Both the position numbers and the translations under genes were made by a program. Shown here in pieces: positions 42,932 to 51,465 of a stretch of DNA of 64,000 bases. Positions within the stretch are counted from its first letter, which is position 1. Each line of letters opens with the position of its first letter. This DNA is from Deltaproteobacteria bacterium (GTDB lineage: Bacteria; Myxococcota_A; Polyangia; Polyangiales; Ga0077539): positions 124,001 through 188,000 of the forward strand of contig JADJAE010000012.1 of NCBI GenBank assembly GCA_016704445.1, written 5' to 3'. The notes beneath the pieces were generated by a model. It worked only from the letters and a program-made list of their open reading frames with translations, did not search any database and was not told the DNA's origin.

Positions 42932-45082
42932 ATGCTCGCATCCCGAAGCTCCCTGCTGCTCGCCGCCCTCGCCCTCGCCTCGTGTCATCGCTCGCCCTCG
43001 CGGCCGACCACCCCCGCGGCGACCGCCGAGCTCACCCCCCGCCGCCCGGTGGTCGACCGCTATCACGGCGTCGAGGTCACCGACGACTACCAGTGGCTCG
43101 AGGACACCGACGCCCCCGCCGTGCGCTCGTGGGTCGCCGCGCAGAACCGCCGCACCCGCGCCGCGCTCGACGCCCTCCCCGGGCGCGAGGCCATCGAGCG
43201 GCAGCTCACCACCATCTACAACGCCGAGGTCGCGAGCTACAGCCGCGCCGTGCACCGCGGGGGCAAGCTCTTCGCGATGCGCACCCGCCCAGGAGGGCAG
43301 CAGCCCTTCCTGGTGGTGATGCCCTCCGCGGACGAGCGCGCCGCCGAGCGCGTGGTGCTCGACCCCAACGCCCTCGACCCCAGCGGGCAGACCGCCATCG
43401 ACCTCTTCTCCCCGTCGCACGACGGCCGCCGCGTGGCCGTCGCCCTCGCCCGCAACGGCAGCGAGGTGGGCGAGCTGCACGTCTACGACGTCGAGACGGG
43501 CAGGGAGCTCGGCGACACCATCGAGCGCGTGAGCAACCCCACCGGCGGCGGCAGCCTCGCGTGGGCGGCCGACAACGCGGGCGTCTACTACACCCGCTAC
43601 CCCCGCGCCGGAGAGCGCCCCGCGGAGGACATGGCCTTCTTCCAGCAGGTGTACTTCCACGCCCTCGGCACCGACCCCGCGACGGACCGCTACGAGCTCG
43701 GCCGCGAGTCGCCGCGCATCGCCGAGACGGAGCTCAGCACCTCGGAGGACGGCCGCTGGATCCTCGCGGCGGTGGCCAACGGCGACGGCGGCGAGTTCGC
43801 CCACTACCTCCGAGGACCGACCGGCGCGTGGCGTCAGCTCACCCGCTTCGAGGACGGCGTCACCGCGGTGGAGTTCGGCCCCGACGCGCTCTTCCTCACC
43901 TCGCACCGCGGCGCTCCCCGCGGCGCCGTGCTGCGCCTCCCGCTCACCGCCGCCAGCCTCGCCGAGGCCACGGTGGTGGTGCCTCAGAGCGACGCGGTGA
44001 TCGAGCAGGTGGTCCCGACGCGCACCCTGCTCTACGTGGTCGACCTCGTCGGAGGGCCCTCGCAGGTGCGCGTCTTCGACCACCAGGGCCACGCCCGCGG
44101 GACGCTCTCCCTGGCTCCGGTCTCGTCGGTGCGCTCGATGGTGGGCGCCGGCGGCGACGCGGTGCTCTTCCGCTCGGAGACCTACCTCACCCCGCCCGCG
44201 TGGTACCGCGCCTCGCCCGAGGCGAGCGCCCCGGCGGTGACCTCACTGCGAGACGAGGCCCCGGTGCGCTACGACGACGCCGAGGTGGTGCAGGAGACCG
44301 CCACCTCGCGCGACGGGACGCGGGTGCCGGTGATGGTGATCCGTCGGCGGGGGACGGCGCTCGACGGGCGCAACCCCACGCTGCTCGGCGGCTACGGTGG
44401 CTACGGCGTGAGCATGACGCCCTCGTACTCGCTCACCAACCGGCTCTGGCTCGACCGCGGGGGCGTGGTGGCGGTGGCGATCCTGCGGGGCGGAGGGGAG
44501 TTCGGCGAGGACTGGCACCGGGGAGGCAACCTCACCCGCAAGCAGAACGTCTTCGACGACTTCATCGCCTCCGCCGAGCGGCTGATCGCGCTGGGCTACA
44601 CCACCCCCGCGCAGCTCGCGATCCGCGGTCGCAGCAACGGGGGATTGCTCATGGGCGCGGCGCTCACCCAGCGGCCGGAGCTCTTTCGCGCCGTGTACTC
44701 CGGCGTCGGCATCTACGACATGCTGCGCGTCGAGCGCGACCCCAACGGGGCCTTCAACGTCACCGAGTTCGGCAGCGTGAGCGACGCCGACCAGTTTCGC
44801 GCCCTCTTCGCCTACTCGCCCTACCACCGCGTCACCGACGGCGGGCGTTACCCCGCGGTGCTGCTCACCACCGGCGAGCACGACGGCCGGGTGAACCCCG
44901 CGCACTCCCGCAAGATGACCGCCCGACTCCAGGCCGCGAGCGCTCCCGGACGCCCGGTGCTGCTGAGGGTGAGCTCCCGCGCGGGGCACGGGATGGGGAG
45001 CTCGCGCAGCGAGGTGATCGCCGAGCAGACCGACGTGTGGGCCTTCCTCTTCGATCAGCTCGGGATGCCCGCGCCGCGCTGA
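42932..45082 (+). CDS. S9 family prolyl oligopeptidase (lipoprotein)
   Basis: 716 residues from ATG 42932. The signal sequence ends in lipobox ALASC. The N-terminal seven-blade propeller domain is followed by the alpha/beta hydrolase domain with nucleophile Ser568 in RGRSNGGLLMGA, Asp in TTGEHDGRVNP and His in SRAGHGMG. GGYGGYGVSMTP and RGGGEFGEDWHRGG are classic prolyl oligopeptidase segments. Cleaves after proline in short peptides, here probably in the periplasm. Confidence 0.9.
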   Translation: MLASRSSLLLAALALASCHRSPSRPTTPAATAELTPRRPVVDRYHGVEVTDDYQWLEDTDAPAVRSWVAAQNRRTRAALDALPGREAIERQLTTIYNAEVASYSRAVHRGGKLFAMRTRPGGQQPFLVVMPSADERAAERVVLDPNALDPSGQTAIDLFSPSHDGRRVAVALARNGSEVGELHVYDVETGRELGDTIERVSNPTGGGSLAWAADNAGVYYTRYPRAGERPAEDMAFFQQVYFHALGTDPATDRYELGRESPRIAETELSTSEDGRWILAAVANGDGGEFAHYLRGPTGAWRQLTRFEDGVTAVEFGPDALFLTSHRGAPRGAVLRLPLTAASLAEATVVVPQSDAVIEQVVPTRTLLYVVDLVGGPSQVRVFDHQGHARGTLSLAPVSSVRSMVGAGGDAVLFRSETYLTPPAWYRASPEASAPAVTSLRDEAPVRYDDAEVVQETATSRDGTRVPVMVIRRRGTALDGRNPTLLGGYGGYGVSMTPSYSLTNRLWLDRGGVVAVAILRGGGEFGEDWHRGGNLTRKQNVFDDFIASAERLIALGYTTPAQLAIRGRSNGGLLMGAALTQRPELFRAVYSGVGIYDMLRVERDPNGAFNVTEFGSVSDADQFRALFAYSPYHRVTDGGRYPAVLLTTGEHDGRVNPAHSRKMTARLQAASAPGRPVLLRVSSRAGHGMGSSRSEVIAEQTDVWAFLFDQLGMPAPR

Positions 45083-45210
45083 GATGCGCAGGAAACGCCG
45101 CGCCACCGCTGCATAATTTTCGTTTTGAATATCGTGCGAGAGGCGCGAGGCGCGCTCGGCGTAACGTGCGCGGAGAGGGAGCCGCAACGGGTGCGGTCTA
45201 CGGTGAAGCG

Positions 45211-46377
45211 ATGCGACGATCGACGGAGAAGATGGTGGCCCTGCTGGTGCTGTCGCTGGGGGGTACTGGCGCCGCGTGCAAGCGGGCGGAGACGGCGATA
45301 GCGGCGCCTGTTGCAGCGCCGACACAGCCGCAGCTTCCGATGCAGCCTCCTGCGGCGCCGATCACCTGGGCGGCGAACGCGACGAGCTTCCGGCCGCAGG
45401 CCGGCGCGATGTTGACCTTCCAGTGTCCTCCCAACGGCGCGCCCGGGACGGTGTGGGGCTCGGACATCTACTCCGACGACTCGAGCATCTGCACCGCCGC
45501 GGCGCACTCGGGCCGTATCACCCGAGCCGCGGGCGGCGTGGTGCAGATCCAGATCGCGCCGGGGCAGCCGTCGTATCCGGGCACCATGCGCGCCGGAGAG
45601 ACGACGCGGCATTTCGGCGCCTTCCCGGGCAGCTTCACCATCGTCGGAGGGCCGCAGCCGGGCCTCGTGGCGGTGCCCGTTCCGCAGCTGAACGGCGGCG
45701 GAGTGAACATCGGCGGCGTGCAGATCCGCATCGGCGGCGGCGACGCCGGGGCGCCCAACCCGTGGAGCGCGAAGGCCACCAGCCACCGCGGCAACAACGG
45801 CAGCAGCTTCACCCAGGAGTGTCCTCCCAACGGCACGCTGGCGTCGGTCTGGGGCACGGACGTCTACACCGATGACTCGTCCATCTGCTCGGCGGCGGTG
45901 CACGTCGGCCAGATCACCCTCGCCCAGGGCGGCAGGGTGACGGTCTTCGTGCACCCGGGTCAGCCGAGCTATGCGGGCAGCGCCCGCAGCGGCGTGACCT
46001 CGATGTCCTTCGCGTCCTTCCCGGGCAGCTTCGCGTTCACGTCGAGCATCGCGCCGACGGTGAGGGCGCCGGAGGGGGTCGAGGCCATCACCTGGGCGGC
46101 GAGCGCGACGCGCTTCCGCACGGCGGGGCGCGCCCGGCAGGAGGTGTGGTGCCCCCCCGGCGGAAGGCCCGGAACGGTCTGGGGACGCGGCCCCTTCACG
46201 GATGACTCCAGCATCTGCACGGCGGCCGTGTTCGCGGGGAGGATCACCTTCGAGGAGGGCGGCGTGGTGCGGCTGCGTCCCAAGCCCGGCCGCGCGCACT
46301 ACGAGGGCGACACCCGCAACGGCGTCACCACCCGCGACTACGCGGTGTTCCCGGGCTCCTTCGACATCACCCGCTGA
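45211..46377 (+). CDS. triple LCCL-domain lipoprotein
   Basis: 388 residues from ATG 45211. The N-terminal hydrophobic stretch is followed by TGAAC, a weak lipobox. Three LCCL-type domains of ~100 residues share CPP(N/G)G..(G/A)(T/S)VWG, TDDSSIC(T/S)AA.H.G.I, GG.V....PG...Y.G..R.GV/E and F..FPGSF. The Cys pairs are conserved in each. LCCL domains are rare in bacteria outside a few lineages and are known from eukaryotic extracellular proteins. Likely an extracellular ligand- or surface-binding role. The 128-bp upstream gap contains an AT-rich patch (~45115-45140) that may hold the promoter. Confidence 0.85.
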   Translation: MRRSTEKMVALLVLSLGGTGAACKRAETAIAAPVAAPTQPQLPMQPPAAPITWAANATSFRPQAGAMLTFQCPPNGAPGTVWGSDIYSDDSSICTAAAHSGRITRAAGGVVQIQIAPGQPSYPGTMRAGETTRHFGAFPGSFTIVGGPQPGLVAVPVPQLNGGGVNIGGVQIRIGGGDAGAPNPWSAKATSHRGNNGSSFTQECPPNGTLASVWGTDVYTDDSSICSAAVHVGQITLAQGGRVTVFVHPGQPSYAGSARSGVTSMSFASFPGSFAFTSSIAPTVRAPEGVEAITWAASATRFRTAGRARQEVWCPPGGRPGTVWGRGPFTDDSSICTAAVFAGRITFEEGGVVRLRPKPGRAHYEGDTRNGVTTRDYAVFPGSFDITR

Positions 46378-46396
46378 GGCACCCCCCGCCCGTAGC

Positions 46397-48514
46397 TCAG
46401 GGCATCGTCCGCAGCGCCCTCACCGCGTGCGGCGGGACCACCACCGACGCGCCCCCGTTCGCCATCGTCGTCACGGTCGAGCGCGCCACCAGCTCCTCCG
46501 AGCGGGGGCCCAGCACGCCCGGCGGAACGGTGATCGTCGCCTCCTCGTCGCCCCAGTTGAAGAGCACCGCCCAGGCCTCGCCCGAGGAGAGCGTCGCGCG
46601 CCAAACCGACGGCGGCCTCGCGCTCGTCGAGCGGAAGCGGTTGAGGGCTCCGTCGAGGATCGGGCTCAGCGCGAAGCGCGACCCGACGCCCTGATCGAGC
46701 GGCGCGGCGGGCCCGGTGAGCCCGTCGCGGAGCCGGGTGAACCACGCCTCGCGGTACACGGCGGACTGCGCCCCGGTGAGCGCGGTGAGGTCGTCGCCGT
46801 AGCCGAAGGCCCCGCCGGAGAGGGCCGCCATGGCGAGCGCGGCGCGGCCCTCGTCGGGGGTGTACCCGCGCAGCACGGGCTGGTCGGGGTCGGCCAGCAC
46901 GCCCCAGCGGATGGACTCGCGACGCGCCGCGAGGTTGCGCGCCGCGGCCGCGACGGCGGCCCAGAAGGGGGGCGTCCCGGAGAAGGTGAGGTCGGCCCCG
47001 ACGCGCATCGAGTCCACGTACGGAACCGCCGGGAGGATCACCGCGCCGCAGCCGTTGATGTGCGCGTCGCCGGCCCCCTCGGCGATGGCCGCGAGGCCGA
47101 GGCGGTAGGCCTGGAGGCTGGTCACCGAGGGGTCGGAGCGCACCGCGGGGAGCGCCGCGGCGAAGAGGAAGTCGATCTTGAAGAGCGAGACGCCCCGAGC
47201 GCGGAGGCTCGCGAAGAGCGCCCGGAGGTGCTCCCTCGCGGCGGGGACGGTCATGTCGAGCACCTGGAAGCGCCGCCCCGGGACGAGCTCCGCCAGCAGC
47301 GCCGCGCCCCGCTCGTCGCGAACCATCCACTCGGGGTGCTCCGTGGCGAGGGGGGCCGCCGGGTCGACCGCGAAGGGAGCGAGCCAGAGCCCGAGCGTGA
47401 CGTCGCGGGCGCGCAGCGAGGCGGCGAGGTCGGCGAGGGTTCCTCCGAAGGCGTCGCGCTCCCTCCAGTCGCCCCAGGCGCGCTCCCAGCCGTCGTCGAT
47501 GGTGATGTGGCTGGCGCCCGGGTCGAGCGCCCTCATGGGGTCCACCTGGGCCTCGGCGCGGGCGCGGGTGACGGCTTCGAAGAGGGTGTTCCAGCTCCAC
47601 CAGCCGCGGGGAAAGGCGGAGGGGGGCCGGGTCCTCGCGGGCGGAGGGGCGTCGTCGCTGCACGCGAAGGGATGGCCCGACCGCGCCGGGGAGAGCACCC
47701 ACGAGCCTTGGAGCGTCGCTCCCCTCGGGCCGGGGCTGAGCGTCACGGCCTCGTCGCGCTGCACCCCGGTGGCGATGCGAAGGCTCCACTGCGTCGTGGG
47801 GCGCTCGGCGAGCACGGCGGTCCAGCGGTCGTAGGGCGCGTCGGCGCAGAGCGAGAGCCCGCCGTCGCCCCAGGCGAGGTCGCCCCGGAAGAAGCCCGTG
47901 GTGGCGGTGTCCTGGGTGACGTCCCCAGCGGCCGTGGGCCACGCCACGCGACCCATCGCGTCGCGAGCGCGGAGGGTTCCTGGGGCGGTGGCGAGGGCGC
48001 CGGTGAACGACCAGCTCTGCGCTCCATCGAGCATCGCGTGGGCGTCCGTGGGGAGCGTCACCGGGGGCGATCGGAGCTCGACCCCGAGGAGCGATCCGGC
48101 GCCCCTCACCTGCCACGCGACGCGTACCGACTGCGCCGCAGAGCCCGCGAGGGGAGAGACGTCGAGGGTGACCGACCAGCCATCGGGGCTCTGCCCGACC
48201 AGGCTCGACGGCGTGGGCCCTGGGCTGAGCGCCATGGCCGAGAGGGCCCGCTCGCTGCCGTCACCGAGGCGCAGCACGAGCTCGATGCCCGAGATGGCGA
48301 CGCGGGTCGACTCGACGCGCAGCCGGGCGTCGGGGCCGAGCGTCACCCGAAAGCCATCGGGAGCGGACTCCACGGGGGCGACGTCCGAGGCGGCGACGTC
48401 CGAGGGCGCGACGTCGACGGCGGCGTCGATCGGGGCGGTGGGCTGCGCCCCGTCGCAGGCGACGAGGAGGAGCGAGGAGAGCGGGAGCAACCAGCGGAGT
48501 CGACGGGGCGGCAT
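46397..48514 (-). CDS. GH36-like alpha-galactosidase (lipoprotein)
   Basis: 705 residues. Signal peptide with lipobox LLVAC, then a (D/S)VA-rich spacer. An N-terminal beta domain precedes the catalytic barrel with ITIDDGWERAWGDW, nucleophile Asp448 in LFKIDFLF and acid/base Asp508 in MRVGADLTF. WWSWNTLFEAVT and GLWLAPFAVDP fit clan GH-D. The C-terminal beta domain is short. Hydrolysis of alpha-galactosides or related alpha-glycosides at the cell surface is likely; the exact specificity is inferred. Confidence 0.85.
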   Translation of the reverse strand: MPPRRLRWLLPLSSLLLVACDGAQPTAPIDAAVDVAPSDVAASDVAPVESAPDGFRVTLGPDARLRVESTRVAISGIELVLRLGDGSERALSAMALSPGPTPSSLVGQSPDGWSVTLDVSPLAGSAAQSVRVAWQVRGAGSLLGVELRSPPVTLPTDAHAMLDGAQSWSFTGALATAPGTLRARDAMGRVAWPTAAGDVTQDTATTGFFRGDLAWGDGGLSLCADAPYDRWTAVLAERPTTQWSLRIATGVQRDEAVTLSPGPRGATLQGSWVLSPARSGHPFACSDDAPPPARTRPPSAFPRGWWSWNTLFEAVTRARAEAQVDPMRALDPGASHITIDDGWERAWGDWRERDAFGGTLADLAASLRARDVTLGLWLAPFAVDPAAPLATEHPEWMVRDERGAALLAELVPGRRFQVLDMTVPAAREHLRALFASLRARGVSLFKIDFLFAAALPAVRSDPSVTSLQAYRLGLAAIAEGAGDAHINGCGAVILPAVPYVDSMRVGADLTFSGTPPFWAAVAAAARNLAARRESIRWGVLADPDQPVLRGYTPDEGRAALAMAALSGGAFGYGDDLTALTGAQSAVYREAWFTRLRDGLTGPAAPLDQGVGSRFALSPILDGALNRFRSTSARPPSVWRATLSSGEAWAVLFNWGDEEATITVPPGVLGPRSEELVARSTVTTMANGGASVVVPPHAVRALRTMP

Positions 48515-48602
48515 CGGGGGCGATGGTAGAGCAGGCGCGGTCCCATCGGAGAGTACGTGCTGTCGTCGAGGAGAGAGCGCACGCTTCGGGGGAGGTGAGC
48601 TG

Positions 48603-49705
48603 ATGGGTTGGTCCTGGAAGATGGGTCGGATGTTCGGGATCGATGTCTACGTCCACGCGACCTTCGCGGTCTTCCTGGGCTGGGTGGCCCTCTCGACGTA
48701 CCTGCGCACCCACGAGTCCGCCGAGATGGTCGTCGGGGTGCTCTCGATGCTCGCGGTCTTCGGCAGCGTCGTGCTCCACGAGCTCGGCCACGCGCTCACC
48801 GCGAGGCGCTTCGGCATCAAGACCCGGGACATCACCCTGCTCCCCATCGGCGGCGTCGCCCGCATGGAGCGGATGCCCGAGAAGCCCTGGCAGGAGTTTC
48901 TGGTGGCCCTCGCGGGCCCCGCGGTCAACGTGGTCATCGCGGCGGTGCTGCTCGTCGGCCTGACCGTCGCAGGCGCCACCCTGGTGCCCGACCTCGCGAA
49001 CGCCCGGGGGATGGACTCGTTCGTCGCGCGGCTGCTCTGGGTCAACGTGGGCCTGGCGATCTTCAACCTGGTCCCGGCCTTCCCCATGGACGGCGGGCGC
49101 GCCCTCCGCGCGCTGCTCGCCCTGCGCGGCGACTACGTGGCGGCCACGCGGCTCGCGGCCAGCTGGGCCAGGGCATCGCCCTCCTCTTCGGCGTGCTCGG
49201 GGTGCTCTACAACCCGATCCTGGTCTTCATCGCGCTCTTCGTCTGGATCGGCGCCGCCAGCGAGGCCGCCGGGGTGCGGATGAAGGCCGCGCTGCACGGC
49301 ATCCCCACGAGGACGGCCATGCAGACGGAGTTTCGCATCCTCTCGGCGGACGCCACGCTCGGCGACGCGGTGCGCTCGCTCCTCGCGGGCTCGCAGGTCG
49401 ACTTCCCCGTGGTGGGCCACGACGGCCAGGTGCTCGGGGTGCTCACCCGCTCAGGGCTCATCAAGGGCCTCGCCGAGAAGGGCACCGAGCACCGCGTCTC
49501 CGAGGTGATGGACCGCCGCTTCGTCATCGCGCACCCCTACGAGATGCTCGACGTGGCCCTCGCCCGCCTCGATGACCTGGAGTGCCGCTCGCTCCCGGTG
49601 GTCGCCGAGGGCCGGGTCGTCGGGATGCTCACGCCCGACAACGTGAGCGAGCTGATGATGGTCCGCTCGGCGCTGAAGACCCCGCCGTCTCGCGCCGAGG
49701 TGTAG
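48603..49705 (+). pseudogene. site-2 protease with two CBS domains, single frameshift
   Basis: GGGGGAGGTGA precedes ATG 48603. Intramembrane metalloprotease of the Rip/SpoIVFB type: HELGH at ~59-63 in VVLHELGHALTARRFG, and the third zinc ligand region NLVPAFPMDGGRALRAL (~160). After RLAA at ~49159 the frame must gain one base (CC to CCC) to continue QLGQGIALLFGVLGVLYNP. Two CBS domains follow in that frame (FRILSADATLGDAVRSLL, LPVVAEGRVVGMLTPDN). Only one base is missing and both halves are well conserved, so an assembly indel is likely and the gene may be functional. Cleaves membrane-bound regulators in intact form. Confidence 0.85.
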
Positions 49706-50484
49706 CGATGCTGTGACCGTTCAGGCGGGCCTCGTTTGCGCCGGTTGGCGCGTTGGCGGCTGGGTGAGCCCGCTGCGGGGGGCCGGGTTGGGGCGACGCC
49801 GGCGGCGCGCGAGCAGGGGAAGGCCGCCTTCCCGGCCGCGTGGGCGAGGTCGCGGCGGTGCGCGTCGAGCACCCTCCTGGCGATCTCCGCGAGCTCCCTT
49901 CGCACGGCGCGGCGCTCTCCCTTCACCTTCGCGATCTTCATCGAGTCGTAGGCCGTCGTCTGGTGGCGCATCCACGCGATCACCGCCGACTCCGCGCGCT
50001 GCTCCACCGGGATGCGCTGCGTGCGAGCGACGGTGCCGCTGCCCACCGGCGTGGCGTGCTCGGTGACCGCCGACGCGAGCGCCCGCCCCTGCTCCGCCCA
50101 GGTGGGCGAGAAGCGGAGGAAGCCGAGCACCTCCTCCTCGAACTCGCGCACGTACTCGCCCTGCGCGGCGTCCCGCCGCTTCGCGTCGGAGGCCAGGCGA
50201 CGGGCGTACGCGGGGGTCGCCCGCTCGGCCTCCAGCGCGCCTCGGGCGGCCTCGATGTGCGCGCCCGGAGCCCACACGCCGCGGGAGAAGTTCTTGTTGC
50301 CCCTGCGCTCGACGACCGTCCAGGAGGGCCCGGCGGCCTTCACGCGACGGGTGAGCCCGGCGTCGCCAGGAGGCAGCAGCGCCCACCCCTCGGGGGCCGA
50401 GAGCACCGCGCCGTCGGACGAGCGCACCCGGGTCGGATCAGCAGTGGGAGCGACGGTGAGGGTTCGATCGGAGGGCGTGGCCAT
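49537..50484 (-). CDS. DUF2293-domain protein
   Basis: 315 residues as read. The centre has RAESAVIAWMRHQTTAYDSM and VRRELAEIARRVLDAHR, typical of DUF2293. The N-terminal half contains WALLPPGDAGLTRRVKAAGP and GNKNFSRGVWAP. Family function unknown. The frame overlaps the 3' end of the site-2 protease by ~170 bp antisense, and the last ~80 residues look like non-coding translation, so the real protein may end earlier (for example after a frame change, at 49721). Confidence 0.7.
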   Translation of the reverse strand: MATPSDRTLTVAPTADPTRVRSSDGAVLSAPEGWALLPPGDAGLTRRVKAAGPSWTVVERRGNKNFSRGVWAPGAHIEAARGALEAERATPAYARRLASDAKRRDAAQGEYVREFEEEVLGFLRFSPTWAEQGRALASAVTEHATPVGSGTVARTQRIPVEQRAESAVIAWMRHQTTAYDSMKIAKVKGERRAVRRELAEIARRVLDAHRRDLAHAAGKAAFPCSRAAGVAPTRPPAAGSPSRQRANRRKRGPPERSQHRYTSARDGGVFSAERTIISSLTLSGVSIPTTRPSATTGSERHSRSSRRARATSSIS

Positions 50485-50599
50485 GCGCGGCGACGCCTAC
50501 CACCGCCTCCGGGCGGACTCCGCCTTTTCGGCCGTCGCGACGCGGGCGACGGGACTCTCCCCGGTACGACCGCGGGCGATCTCGCACTCTCGCTCGCTA

Positions 50600-51211
50600 T
50601 CAAGGACCCCCGTCGACGTCTGAACCTCCCCGGATGTCCCCTGCGTGCGGCGGATGCAGCCGCCCCTCGACGGCCGACGCACCGAGGCCCAGCGCCCCTC
50701 CGAGCGCGAGCCAGAGCAGCCACCCGACGCGCGGCTCGTCGGCCCCTCCCGGCGAGTGCGGAGGAAACTCCAGCGAGTGCACCCGACCGGCGTCGACGTC
50801 GACGAGGAGCACGCCGTCCACGTCGAAGGCCACCCGGTACTCCAGCAGCTGCCGTCGCGTTGCGGAGGTCTCCAGCCGCGGCGCGAGGCGGCCCGTCTTC
50901 ACCTCGGCCACGTAGCGTCGGCCGTCGCGCTCCAGCAGGAAGTCCGCGCGAAGCGCGATCTCGAAGGGCTCGCCGTCGACCGCGACCTCGTAGCTGACCG
51001 GCGCCTGACGAGCGACGACCGCGTAGCCCTGCGCGCGCAGCAGCGGCTCGGCCCGAAGCTCGCCGTCCGCCCCCGCCGCGCGAGCGACCGCGATGCGATG
51101 GCGAGGGAGCCAGCGGGTGAACGCGAGCCTCGCCGTTTGCACGAGCGCGAGCAGCAGCGCCGCGACGCACACCGCGACCAGCAGCTCGGGAGGGATCGAC
51201 GAGAGGGACAC
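50600..51211 (-). CDS. membrane-anchored PDDEXK nuclease-like protein
   Basis: 203 residues from GTG 51211; a longer frame to 51439 adds Arg-rich sequence without support. Transmembrane helix near the N-terminus (LLVAVCVAALLLALVQTARL) and a second at the C-terminus (VGWLLWLALGGALGLGASAV). Between them is a PDDEXK-type core: IALRADFLLERDGRRYVAEV then KTG (Glu103, Lys105) and RRQLLEYRVAFDVDGVLLVD. Two flanking membrane segments around a nuclease-like fold is an unusual layout. Function unknown. Confidence 0.65.
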   Translation of the reverse strand: MSLSSIPPELLVAVCVAALLLALVQTARLAFTRWLPRHRIAVARAAGADGELRAEPLLRAQGYAVVARQAPVSYEVAVDGEPFEIALRADFLLERDGRRYVAEVKTGRLAPRLETSATRRQLLEYRVAFDVDGVLLVDVDAGRVHSLEFPPHSPGGADEPRVGWLLWLALGGALGLGASAVEGRLHPPHAGDIRGGSDVDGGP

Positions 51212-51465
51212 CAGGGCCCCGACCGTCGCCGCCGCAGCGGGAGAGTCCAAATTATCGGGGGACGCGCTGTGTCGAGCTTGCGCAGCCGCCTGTAAACGCA
51301 CCGCACATCGCACAGCCCGAGAGGGCGACGATTCACCGAGGAACAAAGCCTCCGCTGCGATGGCTCGCTCGTTGCGACGGGGCCCGCAGAACCGTCGGCG
51401 TCGACGACCGCGAGCGCTGCTTCGCGGTGACGACCCCACTCCAACTCCCTCTTAGGAGTCTGTCG

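Noticed and set aside
42982..45200. Very long plus frame leading into the LCCL gene
   Set aside because: The first ~740 codons are a shadow of the S9 peptidase; the real gene begins at ATG 45211.
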